A DNA stretch of 8,366 nt from Sedimentisphaerales bacterium (GTDB taxonomy: Bacteria; Planctomycetota; Phycisphaerae; Sedimentisphaerales; SG8-4). The notes beneath the pieces were generated by a model, which had not been told where the DNA came from, did not search any database, and saw only the letters and a program-made list of their open reading frames with translations. Position numbers and translations under genes: made by a program. Position 1 is the stretch's first letter; each line of letters begins with the position of its first letter. This document shows, piece after piece, positions 6,695-8,366 of the stretch. The stretch spans positions 1-8,366 of the forward strand of contig JAFGJR010000146.1 in the NCBI GenBank assembly GCA_016928975.1, read 5' to 3'.

Positions 6695-7601
6695 CTTTCA
6701 TGCTTGTGGCTTTGCGGTAGCCGGTGACAATCAGATCGAGGCTCGGCTTCACCTCCGCGATAGCGTAGGCGTTGTTCTCTCGGCCGTGACCCTCCACGAC
6801 GGCCTTGAGCGTGTAGTAGTGGGTGCCGTCGATGAGACTATAGGCACCCGCGTGGTAGTGGCCCTGAAAGATGGCGAGCACCTTGCCCGATGTTTGCAGG
6901 ACCTGACGGACCTCGGAGGCGTTCTTCACATAGACGGAGCCCGTTCCGTCGAGCAACTGGTGGACGAAAACGACGACCGGGTCGCAAGAGCCAGCGAGAT
7001 CCTGGCGAAGCCAATCGAGCTCGTGCCCGGGGATACTGGCGTCCGTCCAATCGAAGTTGCCGTGATCGTAGTCGCTGCCGTCGGCCTTGGAGTTGGCATC
7101 GAGGACGATGCCGTGCAAGCCCCTCACGTCGAACGAGTAGTAGCTGCGGCTGCGGTCGATGCCGGTATTCTCGATATTCGCGAGGAACTGCTGCTTCGAG
7201 AGGCTGTCCATATCGTGGTTGCCGAGGACATGGTACGTCGGGCCCCGGAATCGCTGAAACACCGCTTCCGCGCGCTGCAAGTACCGCAGGGTCCGGCGCT
7301 CGACGGGCGGCCTGTCCTGGTCCTTGAAATCGCCAAGCTCAACGAGGAAGTCGACTCGCTCGGCGTTCATCCGGATGACACATTCTGCCAGCTTGTCCAG
7401 TGACTCACGATAGAAACGAGTGCCCACGGCATCGGCATCGGCGTAATGACAATCGGTGACGATTCCGAATCGAATGGACCGCCGGCTGCAAATAGACCGC
7501 CAGTCGGGCGCACAGGACAGCCCCGCCGTTGCAGCAGCGGCTGCCGCTGAACGCAGGAAAGCCCTGCGGCTGATTCTCCAACACTGACCGGCACACACCA
7601 T
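6675..7601 (-). CDS. Tat-exported calcineurin-like metallophosphoesterase
   Basis: A 308-aa protein. ATG at 7601 is preferred over the in-frame GTG at 7610 because AGAGGT at 7611-7616 is 9 nt from the ATG but touches the GTG. The N-terminus has a twin-arginine motif, SRRAFLR (11-17), then a hydrophobic Ala-rich stretch, suggesting folded export by the Tat system. All metal-site motifs of the calcineurin-like fold are present: D50-x-H52, G90-D91-xx-D94, GNHD (127-130), H214 and GHYH (247-250). A dinuclear-metal hydrolase cleaving phosphoester or pyrophosphate bonds is therefore expected. The stretch FGIVTDCHYAD resembles the ADP-ribose/CDP-alcohol diphosphatase (ADPRM-like) branch, but the substrate cannot be read from sequence. 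The length is normal for a single-domain member. It is divergent from the GH5 gene and convergent with the giant gene, so it is probably transcribed alone. C30 follows GLS, a poor lipobox, so lipidation is unlikely. Confidence 0.9.
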   Translation of the reverse strand: MVCAGQCWRISRRAFLRSAAAAAATAGLSCAPDWRSICSRRSIRFGIVTDCHYADADAVGTRFYRESLDKLAECVIRMNAERVDFLVELGDFKDQDRPPVERRTLRYLQRAEAVFQRFRGPTYHVLGNHDMDSLSKQQFLANIENTGIDRSRSYYSFDVRGLHGIVLDANSKADGSDYDHGNFDWTDASIPGHELDWLRQDLAGSCDPVVVFVHQLLDGTGSVYVKNASEVRQVLQTSGKVLAIFQGHYHAGAYSLIDGTHYYTLKAVVEGHGRENNAYAIAEVKPSLDLIVTGYRKATSMKASHIST

Positions 7602-7610
7602 GTGCGTCAC

Positions 7611-7618
7611 ACCTCTTC
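7611..7618 (-). promoter_or_regulatory. Ribosome binding site of the metallophosphoesterase
   Basis: Read on the minus strand the site is GAAGAGGT, 9 nt before the ATG at 7601. It directly abuts the alternative GTG at 7610, which argues against that codon as the start. Confidence 0.55.
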
Positions 7619-7850
7619 GAGACCTCTCGTCGATTCGTCGCCGTCACCTTTCACACACTTCCGCAAACATACAGACTGCCGTCCCCGGATGCCAGCAGAG
7701 ACGTAGAATCTTGTGTCTGTGCATGGACAAGCGAGCATCCATCGACGTATGATTGGCCTATTCGGATGTCAGACTTCGAAATCGCGAAGACGAGGGAAAG
7801 GGGACACATATGCCATCGACCGGCGGACAAGGATATAGGATTTGGATCGC

Positions 7851-7877
7851 GTCTCTCGCGCCTTTTGCGCGAGAGGC
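7851..7877. promoter_or_regulatory. Strong GC-rich hairpin upstream of the GH5 gene
   Basis: CTCTCGCGC (7853-7861) pairs perfectly with GCGCGAGAG (7867-7875) around the 5-nt loop CTTTT. One G.T pair and one G-C pair extend the stem to 11 bp. It lies 73 bp before the GH5 start. No T-run follows on either strand, so it is not a typical intrinsic terminator. A 5'-leader RNA structure or a protein binding palindrome would both fit. Confidence 0.5.
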
Positions 7878-7941
7878 CAGAGGATTCACGTTCGCTGGCG
7901 GAACATTCAGATCGGAGGATCGGATTGGCACGGATTGATAT

Positions 7942-7945
7942 GGAG
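7942..7945 (+). promoter_or_regulatory. Ribosome binding site of the GH5 gene
   Basis: GGAG lies 5 nt before the ATG at 7951 and 8 nt before the adjacent in-frame ATG at 7954. Either could be the true start; the two choices differ by one methionine. Confidence 0.4.
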
Positions 7946-7950
7946 CGCGC

Positions 7951-8366
7951 ATGATGACGAGAATTCTGAATTTGCTGACCCTGGGTGTCTTGCTGCTGTC
8001 GCATGGGGCGCATGCGCAGGGTACCTCACCACAAGGGATAGACGCGTTTGAACAGAACCGTCGCCTGGGCCGGGGCGTGAACGTGCTCGGCTACGATCGG
8101 ATTTGGAAGGATCGCAGCCACGGACGATTCCAGGCCGAGCATTTCCGCCTGATCCACGAGGCCGGCTTCAGCCACGTGCGGATCAACCTGCATCCCTTTC
8201 GTGACTGCGGCAAGACAATCACCGAGTCATACCTCGAAACGCTGGACTGGGCTATCGAGCAGGCCCTGGCCAACAAGCTCATGGTGATGGTCGATTTTCA
8301 CGAGTTCAACGCGATGGCCCGCGACCCCAATGGGCTTAAGGACCGATTCCTCGCGACGTGGACGCA
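7951..8366 (+). CDS. Secreted glycoside hydrolase, GH5-like (cellulase family A), N-terminal part cut by window end
   Basis: The frame is open from 7951 to the window edge, giving 138 complete codons; the 3' end lies outside. Residues 1-22 form a Sec signal peptide (TRILNLLTLGVLLLSHGAHA), likely cleaved before Q23. The mature protein begins with the usual GH5 opening: LGRGVNVLGYD (39-49), an E-x-F-x-L-I-x-x-A-G-F strand-helix segment, then VRINLHPF (76-83) with the conserved Arg, and MVMVDFHEF (111-119) with the conserved His after the third barrel strand. This is the first part of a (beta/alpha)8 barrel. GH5 enzymes are retaining hydrolases acting on beta-1,4-glucans, mannans or related polymers; the specificity and the two catalytic Glu residues lie beyond the window. 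It is divergent from the phosphoesterase. Assignment to GH5 is firm by pattern, but the subfamily is unknown. ATG at 7954 is an alternative start. Confidence 0.88.
   Translation, partial: MMTRILNLLTLGVLLLSHGAHAQGTSPQGIDAFEQNRRLGRGVNVLGYDRIWKDRSHGRFQAEHFRLIHEAGFSHVRINLHPFRDCGKTITESYLETLDWAIEQALANKLMVMVDFHEFNAMARDPNGLKDRFLATWT

Larger units (their letters stand above)
7602..7950. other. Non-coding divergent intergenic region
   Basis: About 349 bp separate the start codons of the phosphoesterase and the GH5 gene. Open frames here on both strands are short, overlapping and without good ribosome binding sites or recognisable products. Promoters for both flanking genes should lie here, but I find no convincing -35/-10 pair. 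The best -10-like hexamer is TATAGG at 7834-7839 on the plus strand, without a good -35. The notable structure is the hairpin at 7851-7877. A short direct repeat, CGGATTG at 7921-7927 and 7931-7937, lies just before the GH5 ribosome binding site. Confidence 0.6.

Noticed and set aside
6687..7403. 238-codon open frame on the plus strand
   Set aside because: It lies opposite the metallophosphoesterase, whose active-site motifs are all on the minus strand.
7774..7789. 5-bp inverted repeat CTTCG/CGAAG
   Set aside because: It is too short to distinguish from chance in GC-rich intergenic DNA.
7651..8013. 120-codon minus-strand frame and several 60-70-codon frames in the intergenic region
   Set aside because: They overlap one another and the GH5 start, with no recognisable product or good ribosome binding site.

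Overview
The window looks like GC-rich bacterial DNA, most plausibly a polysaccharide-degrading member of the Planctomycetota (Phycisphaerae or Sedimentisphaerales type). This placement is inferred from three things: a giant exported repeat protein ending in a type I dockerin-like domain, a small secreted peptide ending in the 'IVDLGAYE' signature usual at the C-termini of parallel beta-helix (choice-of-anchor Q) proteins, and a secreted GH5-type glycoside hydrolase nearby. I see no RNA gene, transposase, integrase, CRISPR array or phage gene.

Layout: (1) 48-257 (+) is a 69-aa secreted peptide, probably a remnant of a longer beta-helix protein. (2) 333-6638 (+) is a 2101-aa exported mosaic protein. 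In order it has a signal peptide, a ConA-like beta-sandwich, a cysteine-rich Ig-like domain, six tandem fibronectin-III-like repeats of about 97 residues, a further Ig/FN3-like domain, a Gly/Trp-rich all-beta domain I cannot name, a 6-7-bladed beta-propeller, two CARDB-like domains and a C-terminal dockerin. (3) 6675-7601 (-) converges on it and encodes a Tat-exported calcineurin-like metallophosphoesterase with all metal-ligand motifs intact. (4) 7602-7950 is a non-coding divergent intergenic region with a strong GC-rich hairpin. (5) 7951-8366 (+) is the N-terminal part of a secreted GH5-type glycoside hydrolase, cut by the window edge.

Every gene carries an export signal, so the region encodes extracytoplasmic functions. 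The giant protein looks like a multivalent binding or scaffold protein with no recognisable catalytic domain. Its dockerin could dock it to a cohesin-like partner, and the GH5 enzyme would supply hydrolytic activity. A functional link between them is inference from proximity only: the genes are not one operon, because the phosphoesterase lies between them on the opposite strand. The best candidates for something new are the giant protein's domain order, its near-identical cysteine-bearing FN3 array and the unnamed beta domain at residues ~1105-1340.
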